Of a stretch of DNA of 64,000 nt, positions 11,602-23,653 are shown piece by piece. The notes beneath the pieces were generated by a model. That model was not told the DNA's origin. It worked only from the letters and a program-made list of their open reading frames with translations, and did not search any database. Origin of the DNA: Chionis minor (taxonomy: Eukaryota > Chordata > Aves > Charadriiformes > Chionididae). The stretch covers positions 204,384 through 268,383 of the forward strand of contig VZSF01004752.1 in the NCBI GenBank assembly GCA_013398295.1. Direction: 5' to 3'. Each line of letters opens with the position of its first letter. Position 1 is the stretch's first letter. The translations under genes were made by a program, and so were the position numbers.

Positions 11602-14600
11602 ATACTGTGCCCCTTATTTCTGTCAGGGCATACATCGGAGCTCTTCCTTTTTTACAGAGCTACCTATTTCCATGTAACTGGTAGGAACCGGCTTGTGGTT
11701 TCAGCTCTCCATCCTATTTGCCTAGAACCACTCAGCAGATTCAGAAGTTAATAGATGAGGACAGATGGATTAGCAAGCAAACGGTGTGCTGCTGTAAATG
11801 ATGTTTTCTTAGGAGGAAGGCCAAAACCTGAAGGGAGTAAGGCAGCTGAGTAAGGAGTGCTAAAAAGGGAAATTGCAAGTCTGAACTCTGGCTCTCTTGA
11901 TATATGATGGTAACCCGGAATTTCACTGAACCCCTTCAGGGTATGATTCCCATACCTACCAAGTGCTTTGTTGAACAGGGGTATGAATTTAAGCATGTGC
12001 AGTACCGAAACAGCACCTTTCCACCTGACCCAGCTCCCCCCTTTGCAAAACAAGGGTGTGGTTACTTAGCCTCAAAGTTTTGGTATGATACCCAGTTCAT
12101 TTCTGTGCAGAAACAGCTTCAGAAGCCTCAAGAGTGTCTATTAATCAACCTGGATTAAAACCTGACCTTCCAAGGAAGCCAAATGTTGATGATCTGGATA
12201 TTTGTCTGAATTTATTCCCAATCACTATGTCTAGAATAATTAATGACATTAATTACTGTAATAGACTAGTCGTATTTATTCACAGAGTTTAACTTCTAAT
12301 CAAATGAGAGAATTTATCCTTACATTTAAATTTATCCTCAAATAAAAGCTGTTATCTTATTACCTTAATGTATCATTATTTAGCAGTGTAATTAGCCCTC
12401 CTCCAGTAAATGTTTAAGTACTCCTTAATATGCATTTTGCAAAACTAGGTGCCAAAGCCCAGTTCTGCATTCATCCCGTTCAGATCGGTAACACCTCTAA
12501 TGAAAAAAACTTTTCTTGTTCTATCCTCAGCTTTCTGAGTCTCTATCATTTCTCTGCCGATGTGTTACGAGGCAGCAGTGAAGTATCACAACCGTGTTTG
12601 TTTCCTCTTCAGCAGCAGACGTTTGATCTCTTGGTGGCCCCTGCCAGGGCTAGTACAAAGCTTAACGAGCTGCATTCACTTTTCACAAGTGCTGTGGAAG
12701 GACCAATACGTCTGGAAAGTATCAGTGGTCCTGTTGAGTAGGTAATGGGACAGCAGGTATAAATGCCCAGCCAGAACGTCTGGAAAGTACCCTGACATTC
12801 ATCTTGCTTGACAACCTTTATAGCATAAACGAAAGAACATCATCCAGTAATTCCTGCTACGAAGGGAATTATTCTTTGTTTTGCTTTATTCTATTATGAA
12901 ATGATACTTCACACAATAAATTTTATGTTCACTTCCTGCTGATATTTATGCTGCTCTTTCTTCCTTCACTGGCTATGTTTCTCTTTCTATTTTTACAGCA
13001 TTTTCATCTCCCTTCTCCCATTTCATAGCTTCTCACCACTTCAGCCCCTTCTCTCCCAACAACAACTTCTATTTTAGCCCTTCCTCATCCGCTTGCCCTG
13101 GCACAGAGTGTCCTGGTACAGACAAAGGAGGCAAAGGATATGGTCTGAGGAGGAACATGCTGTGAAGCAGGCACCAGAGCAAGTTTCCTTTGAGAGGAAC
13201 TGTAGATTGTTAATGTAGTGAAATTAAGTGAAAACCCCGTGATGTGGAAGAGTCATTTTACTATTAAAAGAATTTATGGACCCATGAAGGAAAAGAGATG
13301 GATTACAGAGGGTAGAAGGGGGAGTAGACCCCTTCTTAAGGTTTTAGTAACTTGCATACTCATTTCTACCATGGACCAGTACTGAATTTGTAATCTGTGT
13401 TAAAAGAGAAAACATGGCTTCACCAGCTTCTGGATCTTTTGCCATGATTTCAGAGGAAGAAAGACTACGTCTATCTGAAGAGAGAGCGATCTTCAAAGAG
13501 AAACAGATTAAAGATATGAGGAGTCCCAAGGGGCACATCTTTGAATTTCTTGGAACAATGCTTCAATTGGCAGTATTAAACAATGGTGAAGCACTCAGTT
13601 GTTCACAAGGATATTATTTCACCAGGATTTAGTATTGCTGCCATTGTCTTCTCGTGAAAGACAGCCCCTTATGCCCATCAGGAGGGCGCAAGGGAAGTGC
13701 TCAGCCAGAAGCAAGCCGTGATCCACATCTCAAACCAGTTTCACACCAGTGTAGCTCCACCAATACAAACAGACTTAAACCTAAGTCACAGTGAGACTCA
13801 GGCCTGCGTGATAATATGTAGAAAGAAGCTCCCAGACTGGTACATAGGAAGCACATTGAGGCAAGCTGCCCGGATCTACTACCGAATGGTGTCCCAGTGA
13901 GCAGCGTACATGTATAGGGTACTCCAGACAAGTCAGGTCCCAGGTACATTCTCTGATGTGTTACAATGACCCTGAAAGGAGAGATCAATACAGGAAAATT
14001 AAATTTGAAATTAGCAAGGATGTTAAAACGTGGGGAGAGAGACTGGGATAATTGACAGATGCTTAATGTTTCCCTGACAGATGCATGGGCTACGTTTGCC
14101 TTCCCTTACAGCAGCGAGCACCTTCCTTGGTGAACTCAGCCAGTGAAGTGTGATTTAAGCCTCATCAAGCAACTGCATGACATTTGAATGAATACAGAAG
14201 CTCATAAAAAGATCTGTTTCCTAGTTCAAGCAGCAATCTGGACTGTCTTCTGGGCATGTCTGAAAGACTCAGCTGTATCTCAGTTTCAAAAGAAAAAGTT
14301 GGCCAAGTGCTGTGACAGCTTGACACAGCCCCTCACTGTTTGCTCCTTTTGTGTCATTAATTCCAGCTTAACCAGTGCCCTGGATTCAGTGCGTGCTACA
14401 AGGAGAAAGAGCCAAGTTTCTCCTCTGACCTAGATGAAGAACAGTTATTTTCAGGTTACTGACTTGCACTTCTCTTGCGTTGTGCATTATGGAAGGTAGG
14501 CCTGTTGACTCTGCATTTTATGGCTACATGGGATGATATCTACTCACAGGCTGAGATCACAACTGGACTAGACACTGAAAAAAAAAAAAAGGAAAAAAGA

Positions 14601-17600
14601 AATGTCAGTGTCCCTGTTACTCTACCTAACCATGGAGTAATAGAGTCAGGCCCCTCTTTCTGTTGCTGTGGTTGCTCTGCGTGGTACCTTCACTTACCAT
14701 GAGACATTGGTGGCAGCTCGAGCATGGTGCAAAGCAAGGTGCTGGAATAACGCAGATTCGGGGCAGGCTGTTAGTAACAGAGCTTGCTAACGCCTTGGGC
14801 TGACAGCAGCAAGTCTGAAAGAAAGTATAATGGTCAAATTGAGCCTAAGGCAGTTCCATGCAAACCTCCTGGATCAGGGGCATGCTTAGAAAGACACCTA
14901 AATTGTGGTGCTTCGGAAGAAGAGAGGTACACCCAGACTAGCCAACGTTTGAGAACACTTGTGCACCTTCCTTGGTTTGGCAGTTAGAAAGCTTGCACTC
15001 TGACAAAGGATGCCACTGGCAAGTTTATACAGTGAATGCCCTTTCTGGGTCTGCCACTTGCACAAATGCATTTAAAAATCTAACTCAGCCTAGTGACCAT
15101 GTCCCCCATTCCCTGCATTCAAGGGAGAGCAGAGCACAGAGATAACGCAGGGTCAGCTTGCACATTTTCCTGGTTCATTGATTGCACATTTCTAGGAGCA
15201 TGACTGACTCCTCTCCCCAGCTGCCAAGTTATTTGCAGGCATAATAAATGTTAAATTGGTTACTAGCTGAGTTTAAGTGAGCTTGTCTTCTTTTGGGTAG
15301 AATAATTAAGAAACCCCACCATGATACTGCTGGCAAAAATATTCTCACAGATGTTATGCACAGCACTGCAAAGAAAGCCGCACGGATAGTTGGAGCAAGC
15401 TGGAAAGAATACACTTTTCATTGCAGTGCTGGAAATTGTGTCGCTCTCTGCCTCGCACTCTCTTCGCATAACCCCTTGTTTGGGAGTCTAATGAGCTGCT
15501 TGTATAAACGACGCGATAATTTCCAGTAGGTCTAACACTCAACAGCCTCAAAATAGTCAATGAACATTAGCTAGTTAATAAGCAATTTGCCCCCTGAAGT
15601 CAAGGAAGCACGTGAGTTATGATAGCAAGGAGAACTGAGGAAGAGAGACTGAGAAAGAAGCAAAGCTGGCAGCAGCGGTGGAAACAGCAGCAGAGTCTGA
15701 CCCAGCACAAACCATGTGCTTCACATACTATCAAGGTATTTATTTGGGGTAGAGTAACACACAACCTGGTAGTGAACAGGGATAAGGATACACAAGACGA
15801 CTAAATAGATGATAAAACATATATTCAAACTGACAGTGGATTTTTTTTAAGAAGAGATCGGAAGTACCCCATTGAAGCATGCATAATGCTGTAAGTATGT
15901 GTATCTTCAAAAGAAAGACAAAACAGGCTCCACAGCTGCAGGAAAGAAACAGAACTGGGAGAATTAACTAGTTTCCCAAAATTAATATCTTAACATTAGG
16001 CATTATCTTTTCAATAGTCTTGAGCATTAACAAAAAAGCAGGAATGAATGCACTGGTGATTCTACATTTAGAAGTGCAACAGAAAAGCTGTAGGAGTGAG
16101 CCCAGAGGCCAGGAGAGCCACAGCAAGGCGTATTTCAGGAACCAGCGTATCTATAGGTCAGCTCTAATTACTAAAGACAGAGCAGAGCTGTGCAATAGCT
16201 GCTGGGACTCCCGTGTGGTCCAGGGATGCTCTTTCCCCGTGGCTCTCCCTGGACCTGTCAGCACTCTGTGCCCCCATCCTATTCTAGTACCCCTCCAGTT
16301 TGCTGTCATCTGTTGAGTCTCACCAAGAAAGTGAGGGTGAGCTATTGCCGAAGGCGATGCCTCTCCCCTCCACGCAGTTTAGCAGACATGAGCTGCGGAC
16401 CCCAGGGCACCTATGGGGCACTCAGCCGTGACCAACCACAGCTTCCCAAGTTCTGGAGCAACGGGGTGCCTTGAGCTTGCCAGCCACCCTTAAACCTACA
16501 TAAACTTTCCGGTAAAGCTAGGTGAGTTTAATAGGACACTATTTATTTGGCATCAAAGCCAGAGAGACCAACTAGCCCCACCCTGATGGCTACTTTCCCT
16601 CTGGGTGTCAGGCTGAGTCCTGTACCCTGGGCAGCAGCAGCACCTCTTGGCTAGCTTGTCCCAGCACAGGCTATACAGTTCCTCAAGATGGCAGGGGGAG
16701 AGCAATCCCTTACACAAGCCAGGGTGAAGCTTTGCTTCCTCTGCAGAAGAGCTGAGGCTTGGGGAAAGGTCTCCGTTAGTTTTCCCTTTTTTGGGTAATT
16801 TTTCTATAAGCATAGGGATTTGCCGAAACCTCCTGTTCCATGGGTCATCTTAACTCATATATCTAGCGTCATACAGCTTCACTCCAGGCAGAGACCTTTG
16901 TAAAGCCCCACGGGAATTCCAGGCACAGCACACACCATGGAGGCACTAGAGGACACCTCTGCCTCAGCAGCTCCAGTCATCATCCCATCCCCGGTCTCTT
17001 CTTCCTGCCCCCATGCAAACCCTCAAGTTGTGCCAGCACCACTGTGAAAGGCACACACAAGCAGTTTTACGTGACTTTTGCTCTTCAAAAAAAAAAAAAA
17101 AAGAAAAGTTTAACACACAAGCCCATTGGTGGTTTGGTTTGCAGTAGGTGCCATAAGCAGCTGTGTTGTCACAGCGGAGAGAGCGGCACAGCACGGCAGG
17201 AGCTGCACAAGCCCATGCTGCTGCGTGGCACCCGTGCTGTGGGCGGCTGGCTTGGACAGGGCAGGAGCAAACCTCTGAGCCAACACAGCATGAGGCATAA
17301 CCATCGGCCTGGCGGGAAGCAGGGGACTGTTTTTTCTCCAGACGCAGCTCATACAGTCAGTGTTGATTGAAACTGCTGTAGAAAAACATGCAGCAGCCCC
17401 GCTGAGGAGCCGCTCTTGCCTTCCAAGACAACAGCTCGAAGGGTTTGTTTTATGGTGCAGGTCAGCACTTCAGCACCGTTTCACCCTCTAGATCTCTAGC
17501 CAAAAGTGGCCATGCTTACACATCTAGCAATGGCTGATCTTGTGGCTGCCTTCAAAACAACACATGTCTACTACCCATGCTATAAATCACTTCTCGTCAG

Positions 17601-18880
17601 TGCCCACAGCGGCCAGTTACACTGCGACTGACCTGATACCAACACTTGCCTCGCCTTCTCAGAGCACGGACCCTGGTAGGCGTTTGCAGCTTGCACACAT
17701 TCTAGATGTTTCACATACATTAACTCTTCTGGCTGCAGCCCCACACCACCTTACTCCTGGCTTCTTGCCCTCCATTTACATTCCCTAGCCTGCCTATACA
17801 AAGGGGTGAACCCTCTGCAGCCCATTCTTCAAAAGTTCCCAATTCTCACAATACAGGAAAACCAGGGGGATATTTGAGTTACACTAGAGAAAGCAGCAGC
17901 ATAATATGGATTACTATGGGGCAGATGTGGGAAACAGAGGCTCCCAAAGCTTGGCATGGTGGGATCAGTCTTGAGGCAATTCTCTAAATGGCCTTTTTAC
18001 CTGGCTGGATTAATATACCTGAAGCTGGTGGACACTAGGGCTTTCCTGTTCCAAGTTGGGAATAGAATAATTCAAACACCTAATAATGCACTTATAAAGC
18101 TCTTAAGTTTGAGTGGCTTTTTGTGAAATAAAACCTTCTGCAGCACAACAAACAGATTGATACTGGTATGTGTTCACCGTAACATTGCAATCCAGAGTTC
18201 AAATCTAGTAGCGCTTAGGTAGCATTCCAAGGTAGGTGGAAGATAAGAGTTTTGGAAGGTCCTGGAAAAAGCTGCTTTCTGGATTGCCTTTTAACACACA
18301 GGTTTCCTTCATCTGGGTCCTAACGGAACAAGGCTTGAAGCAGCTAAGGAGATTCTCAGTACCAGAGAAGCAGAAGTTATATTTGCATTAATTTTCAAGA
18401 AGAGTTTCTAGAAGGTCTTCAAGGCTTAAGCACTGACAAGGTTTATAAACCATCTGTAGAAGACTCCTTGGATTGCACCCCATCAACGCAAAAACTCAGA
18501 GGACGATTCCAACACCATCTTCAGACCAAGGTGTGTGCAGTGACACTCTGAAGTTACTGCACATCCCTACCTCCATATCCAAATATTAAATAAGATAAGT
18601 CATCAGCTTTACTGTCATTATAAAGCAGTCCAGTTTAAGTTTCTCAGGTGCACCTGCTTACCCCAAATATTTAACTGTGCCCATGATGAGGTCTGAAGTA
18701 GTCAGATGAGGCAGACTTCTACACGTACTGAATATTCCAGCCATACACATGGAAGCACAAGCTTTAAAGACCATAGAAGAGGTTTCCTTAGATAACTGCA
18801 CTGCCAAAGAAAGTCTTCTCTTTGGTGCACCAAATACTTTGTAGAAGGAAATAAGGTGGATATGAGCCTTTGCACACTTA
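11602..18880. other. Intergenic, no supported gene
   Basis: No family-level match seen on either strand. It contains A-runs at about 14578-14591 and 17086-17102. An open stretch at 13414-13632 with a charged segment (EEERLRLSEERAIFKEKQIKDM) lacks splice or homology support and is listed under rejected items. Confidence 0.5.
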
Positions 18881-18886
18881 TTTATT
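18881..18886 (-). terminator. Poly(A) signal AATAAA (minus strand), H2A copy 1
   Basis: The complement of tttatt lies about 205 bases past the ancestral stop codon of the H2A-like copy at 19091-19501. A poly(A) signal rather than an evident histone stem-loop suggests a replication-independent histone transcript. Confidence 0.45.
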
Positions 18887-19090
18887 CACAGAAGTAGTAG
18901 GTTGACTTTTTTCTTTTGAAGGACATAGCTAGGGAAACCTAACTAGCAACCACACCTTTAGCAGCTTTTCAGCCATGTGCACAGGTATGTACATACAGCC
19001 ACAAATTTAGACTAAAAATGCCAGCCAGCATGAAAAAGTGAGCTGTAGAAAGCAAGCATTAACACCACAAGGTCAAGAGCCTTGTGATAG

Positions 19091-19501
19091 CTAGAACTCC
19101 TGTGACTGGACACATTTGTGGGGCACTTTAAGTGAGATGGTCTTCTTAGGAAGAAGTTCGGGAAGAACGTTGGGTAACACCCCTCCTTCAGCAATGGTCA
19201 CATAAGAGAAGAGCTTGTTCAGCTCATCATCGTTTCTTACAGACAGCTAGATGTGCCTGGGCAGGATCCTGGTTTTCTTGTTTTCGTGCGCAGCGTTCCC
19301 CGCCAGCTCCAGGATCTCCGCACTCAGGTACTCCAGCACCGCAGCCAGGTAGATGGCAGCACCAGGACTGATCCTGTCAGCGTAGTTCCCCATTTTAAGG
19401 AGCCTGTAGACACGACCCACAGGGAACTGCAGACCAGCCTTGGCCGATTTGGTTTTCTTCAGCACAAGGAATTTCGTGGTATTCTTCTCACGTTCAGACA
19501 T
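19091..19501 (-). pseudogene. H2A.X-like histone copy 1, interrupted by one TAG
   Basis: Reads from ATG at 19501 ([10 protein letters not shown]) through a full histone-fold core ([36 protein letters not shown]) to RHI. A TAG at 19249-19247 then replaces the CAG glutamine of the sister copy, leaving an 84-residue product. Beyond it the frame stays open for 51 codons and ends VQSQEF then TAG at 19093-19091, with [13 protein letters not shown] and LLPKKT in place. SQE plus an aromatic residue at the C terminus is the H2A.X phosphorylation motif; the SQEF form is known from the egg H2A.X-F isoform of frogs and fish. An acceptor (tctttttatactag) ends at 19514, 12 bases before the ATG, so a 5' UTR intron is likely. 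The single lesion could be recent decay, a polymorphism or an assembly error. Confidence 0.8.
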
Positions 19502-19513
19502 TCCAACATCAAT

Positions 19514-22500
19514 CTAGTATAAAAAGAGAAAGAATAAGAAGACCCCCAAAACAAACACACACAGAAACTGAGTATTTAAATCCTTTCTTTCTCCTCATTC
19601 CTCTGCCTTTCTAATTCACTCACAAGTCAGTTTTCCCCCATCAGAAAGTTTGCTAGCTGTTCACACTTTTGTCTGAAGGAGCAGATGGGTCGGGTTGCTG
19701 CTGCTGTAGAAGAGACTGACAAGTTTCCAGTCAAGAGGCACCTACGAGCTCAGTCAGAGCAGCAGGTCAGCCTGCTAGATTTCCAAAACTTGTCAAAAGA
19801 GTAACGGTAGAACTTAGGAGCAAGGTCTTCTGACCCAGTATCAAAGGACTACTGCTGCTAAGGAGAAAGGTTAAGCAAACTAGGCTTCAGGATAATTACA
19901 AGCATTCAGAAACCCTGCAGGGAAGCTTCATTGAACTTACCCCGATAAGAATCTAAGGAGTTTCTGCAGTGACCTTGGGAGATCCAGAGCTAGAAATTCA
20001 TATCTGTATTTGAAGCAAAAGCAACAGACAAGAGCTTCATCTACTGGAAACCACTTCAAATGGATCTTGTCTTCCACAGGCAAGGGGACCTACTGCTGCA
20101 AGATAACAAGCCACAGTCAGGAACAAGACTTAAGGGAAGAAGAGAAGCTTTGTTTTACACCAGACACTGAAATTGCCTTTCTCAGTGCACTGTGCATCAG
20201 GCTACTACAAATGCATAAGAACCATCTTTTTGCATGGTATTGCATCCATTCAGACAAGCCCCATCACTTACTACTGTAAAGTGTAAAGCCTCTGATACTG
20301 AATAGCATCAATTACTCTTCAATGCATAACACAAGGCAACTGGAGAACAAACACAGGAAACTTCTGCTCTTATATGCAGAATTATTTTCAAGTTTTAATC
20401 ATTATCTACTTTTAAGTAACTAGAAGCCCTACCCAGATGTGGGGAGGTGCTAAATCACGTATCAAATTGAAGTGCTTAAAAATACAGTTAAAAGTTCTTG
20501 TAGGAGATTTTTGTGGGCATTAACAAGATAAGCTTGTAAAAACAGCCTACACAATTAAATAAATCAAAAAAATTAAAAGCCTCCTTAAGCAGCCTTATAA
20601 CAAACGCAGAACTTACAAAACCACTGTTTCATTCAGGAGTTTATCTAACACAAAGAAAGCATGCTGTAATTTCTTAAGAACAAGCCCTTACCTGAAGAAG
20701 TTATTAACTTAGCCTCTTTTCCAACAATATCACTACCCAAACCACAACTTCTAGCACGAGCTGCTCCCTTTTAAACTCCACAGTGGCAGCCATCTCATTA
20801 CCAGCTCCTGCATAATTTAATGCCACCTGGGTGAGCAATGATTCAGCCACTCAAAAAAATAAACAAGAGCAATTCAGTGCAGTCCCCGAGACCATGAGAA
20901 TTCATTACTGCTCCTTGTAGAGCTGCTTAGTGCTTTGTTAGCTGATCTCCTCTGAAAACAAGCCTAGAATTTACTGTCTCAGAGAACTGCAGTGTCTCTC
21001 ATTTGCAGTTCATCCACCACAGCTGGAAGGGGGCACACCCCACCTTGCTGCAGTCATCAAGACTTAAACCCAGCAACCTGTACTACTGTCCTTGCTGCTA
21101 CCAGCAGTGGCCAAGCTGCTTTGTGACCATGCTGCAGAGCCTGGAGAAGCTCAGGACCTCTGACAGTGGCTTCTCTTTCTTCTAGGACTTGTCCCCATCT
21201 ATCACACTAGTCTAGTTTTTTCCAAAGCTGTGTTGCAAGGCATAATATGTCCTTTCTGGGGTCGAGGGTGTGGTGACAGCTGAATATTTTTTTTTTTCCT
21301 TCGATAAACGAGTGCTGAGAAGTCGAGCCCTTGCCCAACAGAAACTTCTGCTGAGCAGCTGGGTTGGGAGATATCTACCCTCTGTTACTGTGAAGCAAGA
21401 GGGATGAGTTTTTCAGATCACTATGCTATCTGGATAATTTACAAATGGGCTGAACTATTGGCTAGAAGAAAGCAAACAAGATTGTTCTTGAGCAAAGAAA
21501 TACTTAAAAATTTGACATTTGAATTGGACCAGTACTTCAAGATAAACTCTTGTCTTTGGGTGTAAGCAGAGGTAGGGCAAAACAGCTCACTTGGTGTCTT
21601 CTATCATACACAAAATGGCAGGTGAAGGCATTTCTAGACACTCCTTGAGCTCTGGCCATGCCTTGTGGTGTCTGTTTGGTGTGGTGCAGAGCAGGCTCAC
21701 AGGAGCAGCTTGCATGCAGGAGCAGCACCATGACCGACACACAGTTCTCCAGATTAGCAAAGGGTGCTTAAGTGGCATGTTTAAAACTGCACAAAATTAG
21801 TACCTTGCTTGAGTCTTCTACCATTACTGCAAATCCTTAGGTTTTCACTTGGTCCAAAAAAATAATCATTCCCACGCCTGCTTTCCCTTGCCATAATTAG
21901 ATGGAGGAATTAATTTGCTTCATGTGTTTCTCACGTACCTCCTTTAAAGCTCCCCCCACATTTACAGGTGTAAACACTCAGCAAACGGCTAGTTACATAT
22001 AGCACATCTTTACTATAAGCACAAAGCTTAAGATCTACTCACAAACATTTTAACTTCTCATTGCTACAGCATCCTCTGCTTTTTCTCACTTCACTGGCTT
22101 AACTGCAAGCCAGCCAAGATCTTATCAAATTGCTCTTGAAAACCAGACAGCATACAGTGATCGGGACAGCTGGCCACCACTCTGGAATCACAGTGTCCAC
22201 TCAGTCAGGTATCCTCTCTTCCCGTTTCTGTGTAGGCACAGCTTAGAGAGAGTCATTAACTCAGCTACATACAGCTCTGACACCTGCCAGCATCATAAAA
22301 CCTGGCCCTTTGGCTCTGACACCCTTGCGCCCCGAGGGGACAAAAGAGCTAGGTCACACTCAGCAGGACAGGCAGATCTTCAAATGAAAAGTTCATGGTC
22401 CAGCTATAGTTTAGGAAGCTGGTCCTAACCAGCTTTTCTCTGGGTGAGATGCTATGAAGCCTGGGAGGTAGTGCCACCATGGCAGACTGATCCTAATACA

Positions 22501-23100
22501 GCTGCAGCAGGTCCCTGGTGTCCAGTTCAAGGGCAAACCCCAGCACCCACTACGAACAGAGAAACCCTGGGCACTTTCCTGGGGGAAGGCTTTCAAAGGC
22601 TTGGTCAGCCAAGGCCTGGGGGCTTGTTCAGATAAGGAGACTTTTAGTCTTCTGCACCGATAGACAGAAGCAAGAGTCGCTTCTACCAACAGCACAAGAT
22701 TTTAAACTGACTATAACTACCTATGGTCATTGTGACAAGATAAAGGGGTTAGATGTTTAATGTCATGTTGGAGCAGTCTGAAGAGAGGTTCACTACAAGC
22801 AATAAGACTTTAAAGCACAGAGTTACTAGCTTCTGAAGCAGAGTTAAACAACTGTGCACTACGAATCTGTGACAGAGGAAACAGCCACATGAACACAACT
22901 GGCAGAGTGCATCTTGACTCTGCCTGCTCCACAACAGTTACCTATGACATGTTTTCAAAAGTACACATGTACTCAACTTTTGAAAAAAAATAGTTATTTG
23001 GGTGGTAGGCTAAGCTTTTTTTTTTTTGGACATTTTCTGTGTTCCTCCATCCCTGGAAGAGGAACCAAGAAAAGAAAGAACAGGGTTGCATTCTTGGAAC
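19514..23100. other. Spacer between the two histone copies
   Basis: Apart from the candidate intron and promoter of copy 1, I see no gene here. The many short ORFs have no family match. It includes T-rich and A-rich tracts (21287-21298; 22982-22989; 23018-23028). Confidence 0.5.
20692..20775 (-). promoter_or_regulatory. Candidate promoter and 5' UTR exon for H2A copy 1
   Basis: On the minus strand a TATA-like TTTAAAAGG (20775-20767) is followed about 75 bases later by a consensus donor CTTCAG/GTAAGG at 20692/20691. Splicing this to the acceptor at 19514 gives an intron of 1178 bases, close to the 1155 predicted for the sister copy. This is inference from signals and spacing only. Confidence 0.35.
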
Positions 23101-23106
23101 TTTATT
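23101..23106 (-). terminator. Poly(A) signal AATAAA (minus strand), H2A copy 2
   Basis: The complement of tttatt lies 128 bases past the stop codon of the intact histone copy. No obvious conserved histone stem-loop (GGYYYUUNUNARRRCC type) was seen between stop and signal, which points to an ordinary polyadenylated mRNA. Confidence 0.6.
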
Positions 23107-23233
23107 ACAAGCTTTAAAAATGCATTAAAATTAGCAGGAAAATACTTGACAAAGAAGCAAAACCATGCAAGTTAGTGCTACTGAGTCCCACCATCATCCA
23201 TAAGTGCACAGACCAAAGCAGGAGAAGCAAATC

Positions 23234-23653
23234 TCACTGGCTGTCACCTTGTTGCTGATAAGGAACAGCATCTCTGACAGTCTTCTTGGGAAGGAGCTGG
23301 GACAGGATGTTTGGTATAACCCCTCCTTGAGCAATAGTAATACAGGAGAAGAGCTTGTTCAGCTCATCATCGTTTCTCACAGACAGCTGGATGTGCCTGG
23401 GCAGGATCGTGGTTTTCTTGTTTTCGTGCGCAGCGTTCCCCGCCAGCTCCAGGATCTCCGCACTCAGGTACTCCAGCACCGCAGCCAGGTAGATGGCAGC
23501 ACCAGGACTGATCCTGTCAGCGTAGTTCCCCATTTTAAGGAGCCTGTAGACACGACCCACAGGGAACTGCAGACCAGCCTTGGCCAATTTGGTTTTCTTC
23601 AGTGCAGGTCCAGGTTTGCCAGCCACTGCGTGTTTCTTTCCATGTCCAGACAT
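23234..23653 (-). CDS. Divergent H2A-family histone, intact copy 2
   Basis: A 139-residue H2A-family core histone that would pair with H2B in the nucleosome. The start is chosen at 23653 because it begins MSGHGKKHA, like H2A N-termini, and a good acceptor (ggtgtctccttgccgtcag) ends one base upstream. The frame extends further upstream, but into likely intron. Basic tail at residues 1-24; fold begins [14 protein letters not shown]. Acidic-patch residues are kept (LEY, AEI, LEL; NDDE for the usual NDEE). The L1 segment [12 protein letters not shown] and docking segment [14 protein letters not shown] differ from canonical H2A. The C terminus is QQQGDSQ and then TGA: an SQ without the usual E-Y/F. 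H2A.Z and macroH2A are excluded by the core sequence. Tandem partner of the broken copy 4.1 kb away. Confidence 0.85.
   Translation of the reverse strand: MSGHGKKHAVAGKPGPALKKTKLAKAGLQFPVGRVYRLLKMGNYADRISPGAAIYLAAVLEYLSAEILELAGNAAHENKKTTILPRHIQLSVRNDDELNKLFSCITIAQGGVIPNILSQLLPKKTVRDAVPYQQQGDSQ

Noticed and set aside
13414..13632. Open frame with a charged, coiled-coil-like stretch (EEERLRLSEERAIFKEKQIKDM)
   Set aside because: No family recognised, no proper donor after the charged part, an overlapping frame on the other strand, and no neighbouring exons. Probably chance.
18190..18230. gttcaaatc-like word suggesting a tRNA T-arm
   Set aside because: No cloverleaf could be built around it.
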